Source: Bacteroides sp. 214
GTDB taxonomy: Bacteria > Bacteroidota > Bacteroidia > Bacteroidales > Bacteroidaceae
Direction: 5' to 3'
Length of the DNA: 64,000 nt
Assembly: GCF_010501015.1 (NCBI RefSeq)
Contig: NZ_QVML01000013.1
Span: 1 to 64,000, forward strand
In this document: positions 1-8,904 of the stretch, piece after piece
Numbering within the stretch: the stretch's first letter is position 1
Layout of the letters: each line of letters starts with the position of its first letter
Notes under the pieces: model-generated
The model's database searches: none
What the model was told of the DNA's origin: nothing
The model's input: the letters and a program-made list of their open reading frames with translations, nothing else
Position numbers and translations under genes: made by a program

Positions 1-87
1 GACGGTAAAACGTAAAGACATACCACTGGAGTAGTGGTCACGTAAAACTTCTAACTTAAAAGGCTCACTGTAGGAACGATGTACTGA

Positions 88-123
88 TTTTTGCATAAAC
101 AATTAAATATTATGCAGAAAAAA
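88..123 (-). terminator. weak hairpin downstream of crp
   Basis: GCATAA (93-98) pairs with TTATGC (110-115). T-rich and A-rich flanks would extend the stem with one interruption and leave a U-run on the minus strand. It lies about 100 nt past the stop of the Crp-like gene, so assignment as its terminator is tentative. A second small hairpin, ACCACT/AGTGGT, lies at 22-38. No gene is supported in 1-216. Confidence 0.25.
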
Positions 124-216
124 CGTGTAAACCTAATCCCGTATAAGACAGTCTGTTAACGTTTTTAGTTGACTACTTTCAGTCTTATTAATAGAGTTGG
201 TTGACTCGGTTTATAC

Positions 217-903
217 TTAGTTATAAATAGGGTTGACCTTAGCAAGCAACCGTTCCATCTCGGGTGCAATGATTTCTTTGCGATGTAGCACCAATAGCCC
301 TTCTTCCTGCAACTCATTTAGTGCTCTGGATACATTCAGTCGAGTGTCATTCAGGTTGTGTGCCAAGTCATTCATTTTTATTTTCAGCACCTTTTTGCCT
401 TCAAACTTCTCGGCATGGATAAAGAAGAAGTAGATGATTTTTTCTTTTACACAGTTGGGTCTTGGTGTCCACATGCGACGCTGTAGGTTTTGTGCGCGAT
501 TGCTGATAATGTTTATGAAGTTTATGCGGAAAATTTCATAATTCATTAGTTCCTTAACCACAAAAGATTTGCTGATGGAGAGTACATTGACTTCTGTTTG
601 AGCGGTATAGGTAGCAGTGTAGAAGTTGTTCAAACCAAAGAGAGACTGTGGCTCGATGAGGTGTTTGCCCGAGAAACTTTCCTGAAAAACGAGCATCTCT
701 TTCTCAGAACTGATATTGGAAACTATTTCTCCTTTCAGCAGAAATACCAGTCGGTCGCAGATAGTATCTTCGCGTATAATGACATCTCCCTTCTTGTACT
801 TTATGAAGTGTAACTTTACCTTAGCCAATATCTTGGTGAAGTCTTCTTCGCAAAGACCTTGAAATAACGGAAGCTGAAGTAAAGTGTTGAACATTGTATT
901 CAT
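217..903 (-). CDS. Crp/Fnr family transcriptional regulator
   Basis: A 228-residue regulator of the Crp/Fnr family. The N-terminal ~120 residues form the cyclic-nucleotide-binding-like beta barrel (GDVIIRE and LLKGEI segments). The C-terminal ~70 residues carry a winged helix-turn-helix, with the recognition region around LNVSRALNELQEEGLL. No canonical cAMP-pocket GE..RS motif and no Fnr-type N-terminal cysteine cluster is visible, so the effector is unknown. The reading frame is open back to an ATG at 945, but a perfect -7 box (TACTTTTG) lies at 931-938 on this strand. That puts the transcription start downstream of 945 and favours the ATG at 903. Such regulators commonly control stress or redox genes; nothing here identifies the target. 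Confidence 0.85.
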   Translation of the reverse strand: MNTMFNTLLQLPLFQGLCEEDFTKILAKVKLHFIKYKKGDVIIREDTICDRLVFLLKGEIVSNISSEKEMLVFQESFSGKHLIEPQSLFGLNNFYTATYTAQTEVNVLSISKSFVVKELMNYEIFRINFINIISNRAQNLQRRMWTPRPNCVKEKIIYFFFIHAEKFEGKKVLKIKMNDLAHNLNDTRLNVSRALNELQEEGLLVLHRKEIIAPEMERLLAKVNPIYN

Positions 904-930
904 GCAATAGCTGTAGCATTGATTATTGTA

Positions 931-938
931 CAAAAGTA
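931..938 (-). promoter_or_regulatory. -7 box for the Crp-like gene
   Basis: TACTTTTG on the minus strand matches the Bacteroidetes -7 consensus TAnnTTTG. It lies about 28 nt upstream of the ATG at 903. No convincing TTTG -33 element is seen at the expected spacing. Confidence 0.6.
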
Positions 939-997
939 AGAACATAACGGATAGTTTGAGCTATCTTACCCGCCCTTTTTGTGTTTTTTATCGTTTC

Positions 998-1654
998 TTA
1001 TTCAATTTCTTGCTCTTCGTGTTCTTCTCCTTCCTCCTCCTCTTTCTCTTCTTCCTCCTCTTCCTCGTCGGAGAAAATTTCTGGCTTTTGCGGGCCGTAC
1101 ATTCTGAATGCGTAGGCGCACAATATACCTGCCACAGCACCACTCAGATGACCTTCCCACGAGGTGGTGGGCTTGGCAAAGAATGGAAACATGTTCCAGA
1201 ACAATCCGCCATAGAGAAACGTTACCAACAAAGAAATAGCGATAAGTGGAATGTGCTTGCGAAGTATGCCGCTGAAGAATAGAAAGAAAGCAAGTCCGTA
1301 AATGATGCCACTGGCGCCAATATGCCATCCGGGTTTGCCGATAAGGAACGTAAGTACACCACCGGTAATCCAAACCAGAAATAAAATTAACGAGGCAATG
1401 TCCCGGTAAAAGAAATATAAACACCAACCTAAGAAAAATAAGGGTATTGTGTTAGAGAAAAGATGATTGAAATTGCTATGTATAAATGGATGGGCAAAGA
1501 TACCAAAAACACCTTTGAATGTGCGGGGATAAACGCCCAGTGTGGTAAAATCCCATTTCATACCAACCTCCAAAACCTCAATCATATAAAGAATAAATAT
1601 GAGGAAGAGCGGTATGACCATTGACAAAAATATTCGTTGATTCTCTGGCTTCAT
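998..1654 (-). CDS. rhomboid family intramembrane serine protease
   Basis: A 218-residue rhomboid with about six membrane segments. The catalytic dyad is visible: Ser115 in HIGASG and His169 in GHLSG. The H-x-x-x-N/H-rich helix (HSNFNHLFSN, residues ~59-68) is also present. Rhomboids cleave membrane-anchored substrates inside the bilayer; the substrate here is unknown. The chosen start is the ATG at 1654 (MKPENQ), because the longer reading frame adds about 49 hydrophobic, non-family residues. The protein ends in an unusual acidic tail of more than 20 residues, almost all Glu, encoded by a purine-rich repeat. It is divergent from the glycogen operon at 1854. Confidence 0.9.
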   Translation of the reverse strand: MKPENQRIFLSMVIPLFLIFILYMIEVLEVGMKWDFTTLGVYPRTFKGVFGIFAHPFIHSNFNHLFSNTIPLFFLGWCLYFFYRDIASLILFLVWITGGVLTFLIGKPGWHIGASGIIYGLAFFLFFSGILRKHIPLIAISLLVTFLYGGLFWNMFPFFAKPTTSWEGHLSGAVAGILCAYAFRMYGPQKPEIFSDEEEEEEEKEEEEGEEHEEQEIE

Positions 1655-1761
1655 ATGTGTGCGAAGAAAACTAATATGCTTTTCTAAAACGCAAGATATG
1701 GATTTTATCAGTATAATGGCCCGAATAAAGTGACAAAAAATAAAAATAAAGCATCTTTTAG

Positions 1762-1792
1762 TTTCTAATTCATACTGTAATTTGTACTTTTG
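1762..1792 (+). promoter_or_regulatory. promoter of the glycogen operon
   Basis: TACTTTTG at 1785-1792 is a perfect TAnnTTTG -7 box. TTTC at 1762-1765 lies 19 nt upstream at the position of the -33 TTTG element. The predicted leader to the ATG at 1854 is about 55 nt. Confidence 0.6.
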
Positions 1793-1853
1793 ATGAAGCA
1801 ATAAGAAAAATGCTTAAAGAAATAATATAATTAACCTTATAAAATGCACAATA

Positions 1854-3794
1854 ATGAGCTATTTGCGATTTGATAAGACGCTGATGGTGAATTTGGAGGA
1901 ATCGCTGACAAGGGAAATCCTGCGAACAAATAAATCGGGAGCTTATCATTCTACAACAATTGTAGACTGCAATACCAGAAAATACCATGGATTACTTGTT
2001 ATACCGGTTCCAAATTTGGATGATGACAACCATGTGTTACTTTCCTCGCTTGACGAAACAGTTATTCAGCATGGAGCGGAGTTTAATCTGGGCTTGCACA
2101 AATATCAGGGAAACAATTTTAGTCCCAACGGGCATAAATACATCCGTGAGTTTGACTGTGAAAAAATTCCTATTACCACGTATCGTGTAGGTGGAGTAAT
2201 TCTTACCAAAGAGAAAATATTTATTCACCATGAAAACCGAATCCTGATTCGTTATACATTGGTCGAGGCGCACTCGCCCACAACATTGCGTTTCCGTCCT
2301 TTCATGGCTTTCAGAAGCGTACGCGAGTATACGGTGGAGAATCCTAACGCAAGCCGCGAATATCAAGAGGTGGAGAATGGTATTAAAACCTGTATGTATC
2401 CCGGCTACCCCGAACTCTTCATGCAGCTGAACAAAAAGAACGAGTTCCACTTTGCACCCGACTGGTATCGAGGCATTGAATACCCTAAAGAACAGGAGCG
2501 TGGATACTTTGTTCGCGAAGACTTGTATGTTCCCGGATATTTTGAAGTAGGGATAAAGAAAGGTGAAAGCATTGTTTTTTCCGCAGGTATCTCCCCGATA
2601 AACACACGCCAGTTGAAGAAACTTTTTGATGCGGAGGTAGAAGATAGAACCCCACGAGATAGCTTCTACAACTGCCTGAAGAACTCGGCGCATCAATTCC
2701 ATAGCAAGCAAGAGGGCGAAAGCTATATTCTTGCAGGCTATCCATGGTTTAAGTGTCGTGCCCGCGATTTGTTCGTTTCACTACCTGGACTAACGCTTGC
2801 CATCGATGACATTGATGAGTTCGAAGCGGTAATGGCCACTGCTCAAAAGGCGATATACGCTTTTATGAAAGACCCATCGTCCCCCTGTAAAATAACCGAA
2901 ATGAATCATCCCGATGTGCCCTTGTGGGCAATATGGGCACTGCAACAATATGCAAAGGAAACCACAAGAGCCAATTGCAGGGAGAAATATGGTAAACTAC
3001 TAACCGACATCATCGACTATATAGTTCAAGGCAAACACGAAAACCTGTTCTTGCACGATAACGGACTTCTTTATACAAATGGAGAAGATAAAGCTGTTAC
3101 CTGGATGAATTCTACGGCAAACGGAAGACCGGTGGTGCCACGTACGGGCTATGTGGTAGAGATAAACGCATTGTGGTATAACGCATTGTGCTTTGTAGCC
3201 GAGATGCTACGTGATGATGAGAACGAAGCATACGCCGCCAAGTTGGAACGATATGCAGAAACAGCTGCCCGCTCTTTTGTGGATGTGTTCAGAAATGAGC
3301 ATGGCTATCTGTACGACTACGTTAATGGCTACATGATGGATTGGAGTGTGCGTCCGAATATGTTGTTTGCTGCTGCGCTAGATTACTCTCCGTTGGATCG
3401 CGGACAGAAGAAACAAATCCTTGATATTGTAACAAAAGAGTTGCTCACTCCCAAAGGGTTGCGCTCGTTAAGCCCGAAAAGTGGCGGATATAATCCTAAT
3501 TATGTAGGTACACAGAATGAACGTGACTATGCTTATCATCAAGGTACGGTGTGGCCGTGGTTGGTAGGTTTCTACTTGGAGGCTTACTTGCGTATCTACA
3601 AAATGAGCGGACTTTCATTCGTCGAGCGCCAGTTGGTTGGGTTTGAAGATGAAATAACGCAGCATTGCATTGGTACTATTTCCGAACTGTTCGATGGCAA
3701 TCCTCCGTTCAAAGGTCGAGGTGCTATCTCCTTTGCTATGAATGTGGCCGAGCTTCTTCGGATATTAAAGTTATTGTCTAAATATAAACAATAA
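1854..3794 (+). CDS. glycogen debranching enzyme (amylo-alpha-1,6-glucosidase type)
   Basis: A 646-residue two-domain protein. Residues ~1-270 match the GDE N-terminal domain (KYHGLLV at ~44-50). Residues ~290-640 match the alpha/alpha-barrel GDE_C domain, with the hallmark blocks VPRTGYVVEINALWYNAL and YHQGTVWPW. It hydrolyses alpha-1,6 branch points in glycogen or related alpha-glucans, probably in the cytoplasm since no signal peptide is seen. It is the first gene of a tight three-gene operon with a GT4 glycosyltransferase and a GH57 amylase. The block usually written WFxxWGRDT reads WFKCRARDL here; whether this is normal for the Bacteroidetes subfamily needs an alignment. The start is the only ATG fitting the family N-terminus. 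Confidence 0.93.
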   Translation: MSYLRFDKTLMVNLEESLTREILRTNKSGAYHSTTIVDCNTRKYHGLLVIPVPNLDDDNHVLLSSLDETVIQHGAEFNLGLHKYQGNNFSPNGHKYIREFDCEKIPITTYRVGGVILTKEKIFIHHENRILIRYTLVEAHSPTTLRFRPFMAFRSVREYTVENPNASREYQEVENGIKTCMYPGYPELFMQLNKKNEFHFAPDWYRGIEYPKEQERGYFVREDLYVPGYFEVGIKKGESIVFSAGISPINTRQLKKLFDAEVEDRTPRDSFYNCLKNSAHQFHSKQEGESYILAGYPWFKCRARDLFVSLPGLTLAIDDIDEFEAVMATAQKAIYAFMKDPSSPCKITEMNHPDVPLWAIWALQQYAKETTRANCREKYGKLLTDIIDYIVQGKHENLFLHDNGLLYTNGEDKAVTWMNSTANGRPVVPRTGYVVEINALWYNALCFVAEMLRDDENEAYAAKLERYAETAARSFVDVFRNEHGYLYDYVNGYMMDWSVRPNMLFAAALDYSPLDRGQKKQILDIVTKELLTPKGLRSLSPKSGGYNPNYVGTQNERDYAYHQGTVWPWLVGFYLEAYLRIYKMSGLSFVERQLVGFEDEITQHCIGTISELFDGNPPFKGRGAISFAMNVAELLRILKLLSKYKQ

Positions 3795-3796
3795 GC

Positions 3797-3804
3797 AGGA
3801 GGAA
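3797..3804 (+). promoter_or_regulatory. strong Shine-Dalgarno for the GT4 gene
   Basis: AGGAGGAA lies 5 nt upstream of the ATG at 3810. Such a full Shine-Dalgarno is unusual for Bacteroidetes, where most genes lack one, and it fixes this start. Confidence 0.6.
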
Positions 3805-3809
3805 TTACT

Positions 3810-5078
3810 ATGAAAGTATTAATGTTCGGATGGGAATTCCCCCCGCATATATTAGGAGGATTAGGAACAGCAAGTTACGGGCTAACTAAAGGAATGTCCT
3901 ACCAAAATGATTTAGAGATAACATTCTGCATTCCCAAGCCAATGGGCGACGAAGACCAGAGTTTTTTAAGAATCGTAGGAATGAATAGTACGCCTGTGGT
4001 GTGGCGGAATGTAGAGTGGGATTATGTGAAGAACCGTGTGGGTGGCTACATGGATCCGCAACTCTACTACGATTTACGCGACCATATTTATGCTGACTTC
4101 AATTACTTGCATACCAATGACCTGGGCTGTATAGAGTTCTCGGGCAAGTATCCGGATAATCTTCATGAAGAGATAAACAATTACTCGATAGTAGCCGGGG
4201 TGGTAGCTCGCCAGCAAGAGTTTGATATAATTCACTCGCACGATTGGTTGACCTATCCTGCCGGCATCCATGCTAAGCAAGTGTCGGGCAAACCACTGGT
4301 TATCCATGTGCATGCTACCGATTTTGACCGCAGTCGTGGTAGCGTGAATCCTACTGTTTACTCCATCGAGAAAAACGGAATGGATCATGCCGACCATATC
4401 ATGTGCGTGAGCGAACTTACCCGGCAAACGGTTATTCATAAATACCATCAGGATCCTCGCAAGGTAACCACTGTGCACAACGCGGTAGAACCGTTGTCGC
4501 AAGAAATTATGGATATAGAGGCAAAGAAGATGCCCAAAGAAAAAGTAGTAACCTTCCTTGGGCGTATTACCATGCAAAAAGGACCAGAATACTTTGTTGA
4601 GGCAGCCGCTATGGTGCTTCAACGAACAAAGAATGTTCGTTTTGTGATGGCGGGTAGCGGAGATATGATGAATCAGATGATACGCCTTGTTGCCGAACGG
4701 GGCATTGCCGATCGTTTCCACTTCCCGGGCTTTATGAAAGGAAAGCAGGTGTACGAAGTGCTGAAAGCAAGCGATGTGTACATAATGCCTTCCGTGTCCG
4801 AACCATTTGGTATATCACCACTCGAAGCGATGCAGGTAAGTGTGCCTACTATAATCTCCAAACAATCTGGCTGTGCCGAGATTTTAGAGAAATGTATCAA
4901 GACAGACTACTGGGATATACATGCTATAGCCGATGCTGTTTACTCTATCTGTACCAATCCGGCCTTGTACGAATACCTCAAAGAGGAAGGCAAGAGAGAA
5001 GTAGACCAGATAAAATGGGAAACGGTTGGCTACAAAGTGCGTGGCATTTATGATGAAGTATTAAAGAATTATAGGTAA
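3810..5078 (+). CDS. glycosyltransferase family 4 (glycogen-synthase-like)
   Basis: A 422-residue GT-B glycosyltransferase. The N-terminus has WEFPPHILGGLGTASYGL, the loop type that binds the sugar nucleotide in GlgA-like enzymes. The C-terminal half has GRITMQKGPEYFVEAA and the E-x7-E motif SEPFGISPLE (~residues 331-340). It likely elongates alpha-glucan from a nucleotide sugar. It is 15 nt downstream of the debranching enzyme and 19 nt upstream of the GH57 gene, so one transcript for glycogen turnover is likely. Because the GT5 protein at 8054 lacks half of a normal GlgA, this is the better candidate for the actual chain-elongating enzyme. Donor specificity cannot be read from sequence. Confidence 0.88.
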   Translation: MKVLMFGWEFPPHILGGLGTASYGLTKGMSYQNDLEITFCIPKPMGDEDQSFLRIVGMNSTPVVWRNVEWDYVKNRVGGYMDPQLYYDLRDHIYADFNYLHTNDLGCIEFSGKYPDNLHEEINNYSIVAGVVARQQEFDIIHSHDWLTYPAGIHAKQVSGKPLVIHVHATDFDRSRGSVNPTVYSIEKNGMDHADHIMCVSELTRQTVIHKYHQDPRKVTTVHNAVEPLSQEIMDIEAKKMPKEKVVTFLGRITMQKGPEYFVEAAAMVLQRTKNVRFVMAGSGDMMNQMIRLVAERGIADRFHFPGFMKGKQVYEVLKASDVYIMPSVSEPFGISPLEAMQVSVPTIISKQSGCAEILEKCIKTDYWDIHAIADAVYSICTNPALYEYLKEEGKREVDQIKWETVGYKVRGIYDEVLKNYR

Positions 5079-5097
5079 TAATAAAACAACATAGACA

Positions 5098-6471
5098 ATG
5101 AAAACAATATGTCTTTATTTTGAGATACATCAAATAGTACACCTGAAGCGATATCGCTTCTTTGAGATAGGTTCCGACCATTACTATTACGATGATTATG
5201 CCACGGATACAACTATAAGTGAAGTTGCTTCTAAGTCGTATATACCTGCGCTTACTGCATTGCTCGAAATGATTAAAACATCCAATGGAGCGTTTAAGAT
5301 TGCCTTGTCGGTGTCGGGTATTGCATTGGAACTATTGGAATTGCATGCGCCCGATGTAATAGACTTGCTGCATCAGTTGAACGATACCGGTTGTTGCGAG
5401 TTTCTTGGCGAACCCTATTCGCATGGGCTTTCTTCGTTGGGCAACGAGGAGTGTTTCCGCGAGGAAGTAATGCGACAAAGTGAGAAAATGCGAATGGTGT
5501 TTGGCAAAGCACCTAAGGTTTTCCGCAATTCCAGTCTCATTTATTCGGATGATATAGGTAGTGTGGTTGCAAGCATGGGATTCAAAGGGATGCTTACCGA
5601 AGGAGCAAAGGGTATTCTTGGTTGGAAGAGTCCGCACTATGTGTACCAATCCAGTCAGGCACCAAACCTCAAACTGTTGTTGAGAGACTACAAGCTTTCT
5701 GATGACATCACATTGCGCTTCTCTAACTCAGAGTGGAGTGAGTATCCATTGTTCGCGGATAAGTATATGAACTGGATCAGCGAGTTCCCGGCAGAGGAGC
5801 AGGTTATTAACTTGTTTATGCGTTTGTCGGCTATCGGTATGGATCAGCCGCTTCACTCTAATATTCTGGAATTTCTGAAAGCGCTTCCGGCTTGTGCAAA
5901 AGAGCGAGGCATTACTTTCTCTACGCCATCGGAAATCATCTCCAAGCTGAAACCAGTGTCGGCTTTGGATGTGCCATATCCTATTTCGTGGGTAGACGAA
6001 GAGCGAGACCTTACTCCATGGTTGGGCAACGTGTTGCAACGCGAGGCTTTCGGTAAACTATATAGCGTTGCCGAGCGTGTGTTGCTGAGTGATAATAGCC
6101 GTATCAAGCAAGATTGGGATTACCTGCAAGCGAGTAATAATCTTCGCTATATGACTACAAAGAATACAGGAATAGCGTTGAATAGGGGTATTTATGATTC
6201 TCCGTACGATGCTTTTACAAATTACATGAACGTATTGGGTGACTTCATAAAGCGTGTTAATGCACTGTATCCCGAAGATATTGATGATGAAGAACTCAAC
6301 TCTTTGCTTACAACAATAAGAAATCAAGATAAAGAGATTGCTCTGTTGAATAAAGACGTGGAGCGCTTGAGTATCAAGCTGGATAAAGCAAAGAATCCGG
6401 CTGCCGGGGCAACAAAGCCAAAGAAAGAAGCAGCGCCTAAAGCAGCCAAAGCTACTCCTAAAAAGAAATAG
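5098..6471 (+). CDS. GH57 family alpha-amylase / glucan-acting protein
   Basis: A 457-residue protein of glycoside hydrolase family 57. The N-terminal strand carries FEIHQIVHLKRY (family region 1, normally HQP). Further on are GEPYSHGLSSL (~100-110) and MLTEGAKGILGW (~162-173), typical of the Bacteroidetes group annotated alpha-amylase. It would act on alpha-1,4-glucans, or as a branching/transferase enzyme, in the cytoplasm. The last ~70 residues are unusual: a coiled-coil segment (~400-430) followed by a Lys/Ala/Pro-rich tail that looks like a flexible basic extension and may bind polymer, nucleic acid or a partner. It is the third gene of the glycogen operon, followed by a strong terminator. 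Confidence 0.85.
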   Translation: MKTICLYFEIHQIVHLKRYRFFEIGSDHYYYDDYATDTTISEVASKSYIPALTALLEMIKTSNGAFKIALSVSGIALELLELHAPDVIDLLHQLNDTGCCEFLGEPYSHGLSSLGNEECFREEVMRQSEKMRMVFGKAPKVFRNSSLIYSDDIGSVVASMGFKGMLTEGAKGILGWKSPHYVYQSSQAPNLKLLLRDYKLSDDITLRFSNSEWSEYPLFADKYMNWISEFPAEEQVINLFMRLSAIGMDQPLHSNILEFLKALPACAKERGITFSTPSEIISKLKPVSALDVPYPISWVDEERDLTPWLGNVLQREAFGKLYSVAERVLLSDNSRIKQDWDYLQASNNLRYMTTKNTGIALNRGIYDSPYDAFTNYMNVLGDFIKRVNALYPEDIDDEELNSLLTTIRNQDKEIALLNKDVERLSIKLDKAKNPAAGATKPKKEAAPKAAKATPKKK

Positions 6472-6485
6472 TGATAGTAGATATA

Positions 6486-6537
6486 GCTATAAAATAATAG
6501 AGGCGGGTTGAACAACCCGCCTCTATTATTTTATAGC
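6486..6537. terminator. bidirectional terminator, 25-bp perfect stem
   Basis: Positions 6486-6510 are perfectly complementary to 6513-6537 around a 2-nt centre. The inner stem is GC-rich (GAGGCGGGTTG) and the outer stem AT-rich, giving a U-rich 3' side on both strands. It lies between the convergent GH57 and DUF4270 genes and should stop both. Confidence 0.9.
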
Positions 6538-6551
6538 GTATACACCTTTAC

Positions 6552-8018
6552 TTACTGGAAGTATGTATAATAAATCTTCATTTGTAGTTTATCGTTTGCT
6601 CCACCTTTTAGTTTTATGTATCCGGGTCGCATATCATTTTGCATGTTTAGTATATTTTTATTAGAATCGTAGTTAACAACAACCGGAATCAATACAACTT
6701 TGTTCCATTGGGTCTCTTCTATCCATTTTGCTTCGTCCCAGTTGCTACCTGCTTCTTTTTTTGCTTCGTCCTTTTCGCGAATACAGGTGTTAACAAGGTT
6801 GGTGATGTTGTTGAAAATGTATTGATTAGCCACTTCTCCTGTTGTTTGGTAGTTTGCGATGTATGATGAAATATTGTCATAGATTTCGTTCTTCTCAAAG
6901 AAGTCCTTGAGTTTTGATTCTCGTATCATCATAATAGTAGAAGGAGCAGACATGCTAAACTGGTTTTCGCTTTCCCGGTAGTGTCCGTCAAACACTAACT
7001 TTACAGTGTTTAGTGTGTCGTTCTTCAGATGTTCGGCAATTTCTAAGATAGGCAATGTAACTTCTGTATGAATTCCTGCCGGAGACTTCAGGTAGGTCCA
7101 ATCCGTTTCGGCTACTTTTTCCTCTAAGAGAGCCGAGTTGGAGAATCTGTTTGCCTGTATAACCTCTTTAGTAGAGGCTAGTGTTTGATATTGCCTGTAT
7201 ATTAGCTCGGTTCCCAGCGTGTCTTTTGCAATGCCACCTAGACTGTCTATCTCGTACATATTATATACAATGTTAAGGGCAACGCTGTTGGCATATAGAA
7301 TTGTTCCGTCTCCATAGTCGCTCTTGATGTATAACCCTTTCAATACATTCTTAACAAACGCTTTGGAATTATAGAAATATTCGGGGTGTTCACGGTTGAG
7401 TCTTAATATCTCTTCGCCTTTTTCTTTAGACAAGACAAACCTTACATAAGGAACATAATCTTCGGTTGCTCTTAATGAATCTGAAATTGAAGTATCGTAA
7501 GCAGAGTAGGCTTTACGACCAAGAAGATCGGATTCGTCGTAGTAATCTTCGGGGTTTATGTTGGTATAATGATTCTTATCCAAATCCTTGTTAAGTTCGT
7601 AGACACTCATGCGGCAAGCATTCAATGAGTCTCCAAAATAACTGTCGTAGTATACAACTAACTCTGTCAGGTAGGTAGAGTCTCCTGCCATGAGGTATTC
7701 TCCTTCTTTATACTCAATGTTGGGGTCGTATGCCGATGGGAATGTTAAAGAGTCTACGCAGTTCAACTGTGTTAAGAAGCTTGTTTCGTAATAGCCAAAG
7801 TCAGGGTCAGAGAACTTTCCTATGTATCCGATGTTTGTTTTGGCAAAAACAGCACCTGTTAATGCTGATTTTGTAGAAACCTCAAAGGTTTTGGAGTCTA
7901 CCGTTAATTTATCAGCAGGAGGAAGCATATCTAAACCTAGGCTACCTGTATTATCGTCACATCCTACTATGGATACAAAAACAGTTAGTAGTAGCACCCA
8001 CAAATTTTTAGCTTTCAT
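6552..8018 (-). CDS. DUF4270 family outer-surface lipoprotein
   Basis: A 488-residue protein with a lipoprotein signal (hydrophobic LWVLLLTVFVSIVG followed by Cys at ~20). Then comes the conserved N-terminal block GSLGLDMLPP and a body resembling DUF4270, a Bacteroidetes-only family of unknown function. The start is the ATG at 8018; the frame opens at a TTG two codons earlier. The gene lies 35 nt downstream of the GT5 gene on the same strand, an arrangement I associate with Bacteroidales glycogen-synthase loci. It is probably co-transcribed with it. No enzymatic motif is seen. Confidence 0.8.
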   Translation of the reverse strand: MKAKNLWVLLLTVFVSIVGCDDNTGSLGLDMLPPADKLTVDSKTFEVSTKSALTGAVFAKTNIGYIGKFSDPDFGYYETSFLTQLNCVDSLTFPSAYDPNIEYKEGEYLMAGDSTYLTELVVYYDSYFGDSLNACRMSVYELNKDLDKNHYTNINPEDYYDESDLLGRKAYSAYDTSISDSLRATEDYVPYVRFVLSKEKGEEILRLNREHPEYFYNSKAFVKNVLKGLYIKSDYGDGTILYANSVALNIVYNMYEIDSLGGIAKDTLGTELIYRQYQTLASTKEVIQANRFSNSALLEEKVAETDWTYLKSPAGIHTEVTLPILEIAEHLKNDTLNTVKLVFDGHYRESENQFSMSAPSTIMMIRESKLKDFFEKNEIYDNISSYIANYQTTGEVANQYIFNNITNLVNTCIREKDEAKKEAGSNWDEAKWIEETQWNKVVLIPVVVNYDSNKNILNMQNDMRPGYIKLKGGANDKLQMKIYYTYFQ

Positions 8019-8053
8019 GCTCAATGAAGTTAGGTTGTTGTTATTTGATTAGT

Positions 8054-8875
8054 TTAAATTTCCCAGATTTTATCATAGAAACTACTGCAAGCATCAGCAT
8101 AAGTTTCCGGTTCTTGATACTCAAGGAATGGCTTTTCTTTTTGCAGTGTATAGTCAATGAGCTTTTTGTTTACCTTCTTGCTGTTTTGAATGATTCCGTC
8201 AGAGTAGTCAATAGCAAGTTTTGTTACGGCAGCATAATCAAATGATCTGCTGGTAGTTAGTGTGTCAAGGTCTTCTTTTTCAATACCTTTCAACAGCAAC
8301 TTGTTGGCGAAGTCCTTGTTGTACTTGCTCTTGAATCCATTTTCGTAGATAGAGAAAACAACTTTGGAGTTACGGAAAGAGGGCTCTTCGGCATACGCTT
8401 TTTTGATATAAAGCGGCACAAGCGAAGTCATCCAACCATGGCAATGTATTACATCGGGTACCCAACGTAGTTTCTTTACGGTTTCCAATACACCACGCGC
8501 ATAGAAAATGGCACGGCTATCATTATCATCGTATTCATTTCCATCTTTGTCGCACAGTTCTAAGCGGTTTTGGAAATAATCATCATTGTCGATGAAATAT
8601 ACCTGCATACGAGCAGATTGGATGGAGGCTACTTTAATGATGAGCGGATGGTCGGTGTCGTCGATGATGAGGTTCATTCCCGAAAGGCGAATTACTTCGT
8701 GCAATTGATTGCGACGCTCGTTAATCGTTCCCCATTTCGGCATAAAAGTTCTGATTTCTCTTCCTCTTTCTTGGATAGCTTGCGGCAGGCTTCTGCCTAT
8801 CGTCGACATTTCCGATTCGGGTAGATACGGTGTGATTTCTTGCGTAATAAATAATACTTTCTTCGCCTTTGTCAT
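8054..8875 (-). CDS. glycogen/starch synthase GT5 catalytic-domain protein, single domain
   Basis: A 273-residue protein matching only the N-terminal Rossmann domain of GT5 glycogen/starch synthases (Glyco_transf_5), including DVIHCHGWMTSLVPLY (~135-150). Full GlgA is about 480 residues; the C-terminal GT-B domain is absent and the gene ends cleanly, with no remnant downstream. The usual K-x-G-G-L nucleotide-sugar loop near the N-terminus is replaced by ESEMSTIGRSLP. It may therefore be a regulatory or partner protein rather than a synthase. The start is the ATG at 8875; the TTG at 8899 overlaps the -7 box at 8897-8904 and is rejected. It is divergent from panC. Confidence 0.82.
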   Translation of the reverse strand: MTKAKKVLFITQEITPYLPESEMSTIGRSLPQAIQERGREIRTFMPKWGTINERRNQLHEVIRLSGMNLIIDDTDHPLIIKVASIQSARMQVYFIDNDDYFQNRLELCDKDGNEYDDNDSRAIFYARGVLETVKKLRWVPDVIHCHGWMTSLVPLYIKKAYAEEPSFRNSKVVFSIYENGFKSKYNKDFANKLLLKGIEKEDLDTLTTSRSFDYAAVTKLAIDYSDGIIQNSKKVNKKLIDYTLQKEKPFLEYQEPETYADACSSFYDKIWEI

Positions 8876-8896
8876 AATGTTCGAATAAATAATATG

Positions 8897-8904
8897 CAAA
8901 GATA
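8897..8904 (-). promoter_or_regulatory. -7 box for the GT5-DUF4270 operon
   Basis: TATCTTTG on the minus strand fits TAnnTTTG exactly. It lies 21 nt from the ATG at 8875, giving a short leader. No clear -33 element is seen. Confidence 0.55.

Noticed and set aside
904..945. N-terminal extension of the Crp-like protein
   Set aside because: Upstream of the predicted transcription start and overlaps the -7 box.
2037..2711. 224-codon minus-strand ORF
   Set aside because: Lies wholly inside the debranching enzyme gene in antisense; composition is not protein-like.
4074..4721. 215-codon minus-strand ORF
   Set aside because: Antisense shadow of the GT4 gene.
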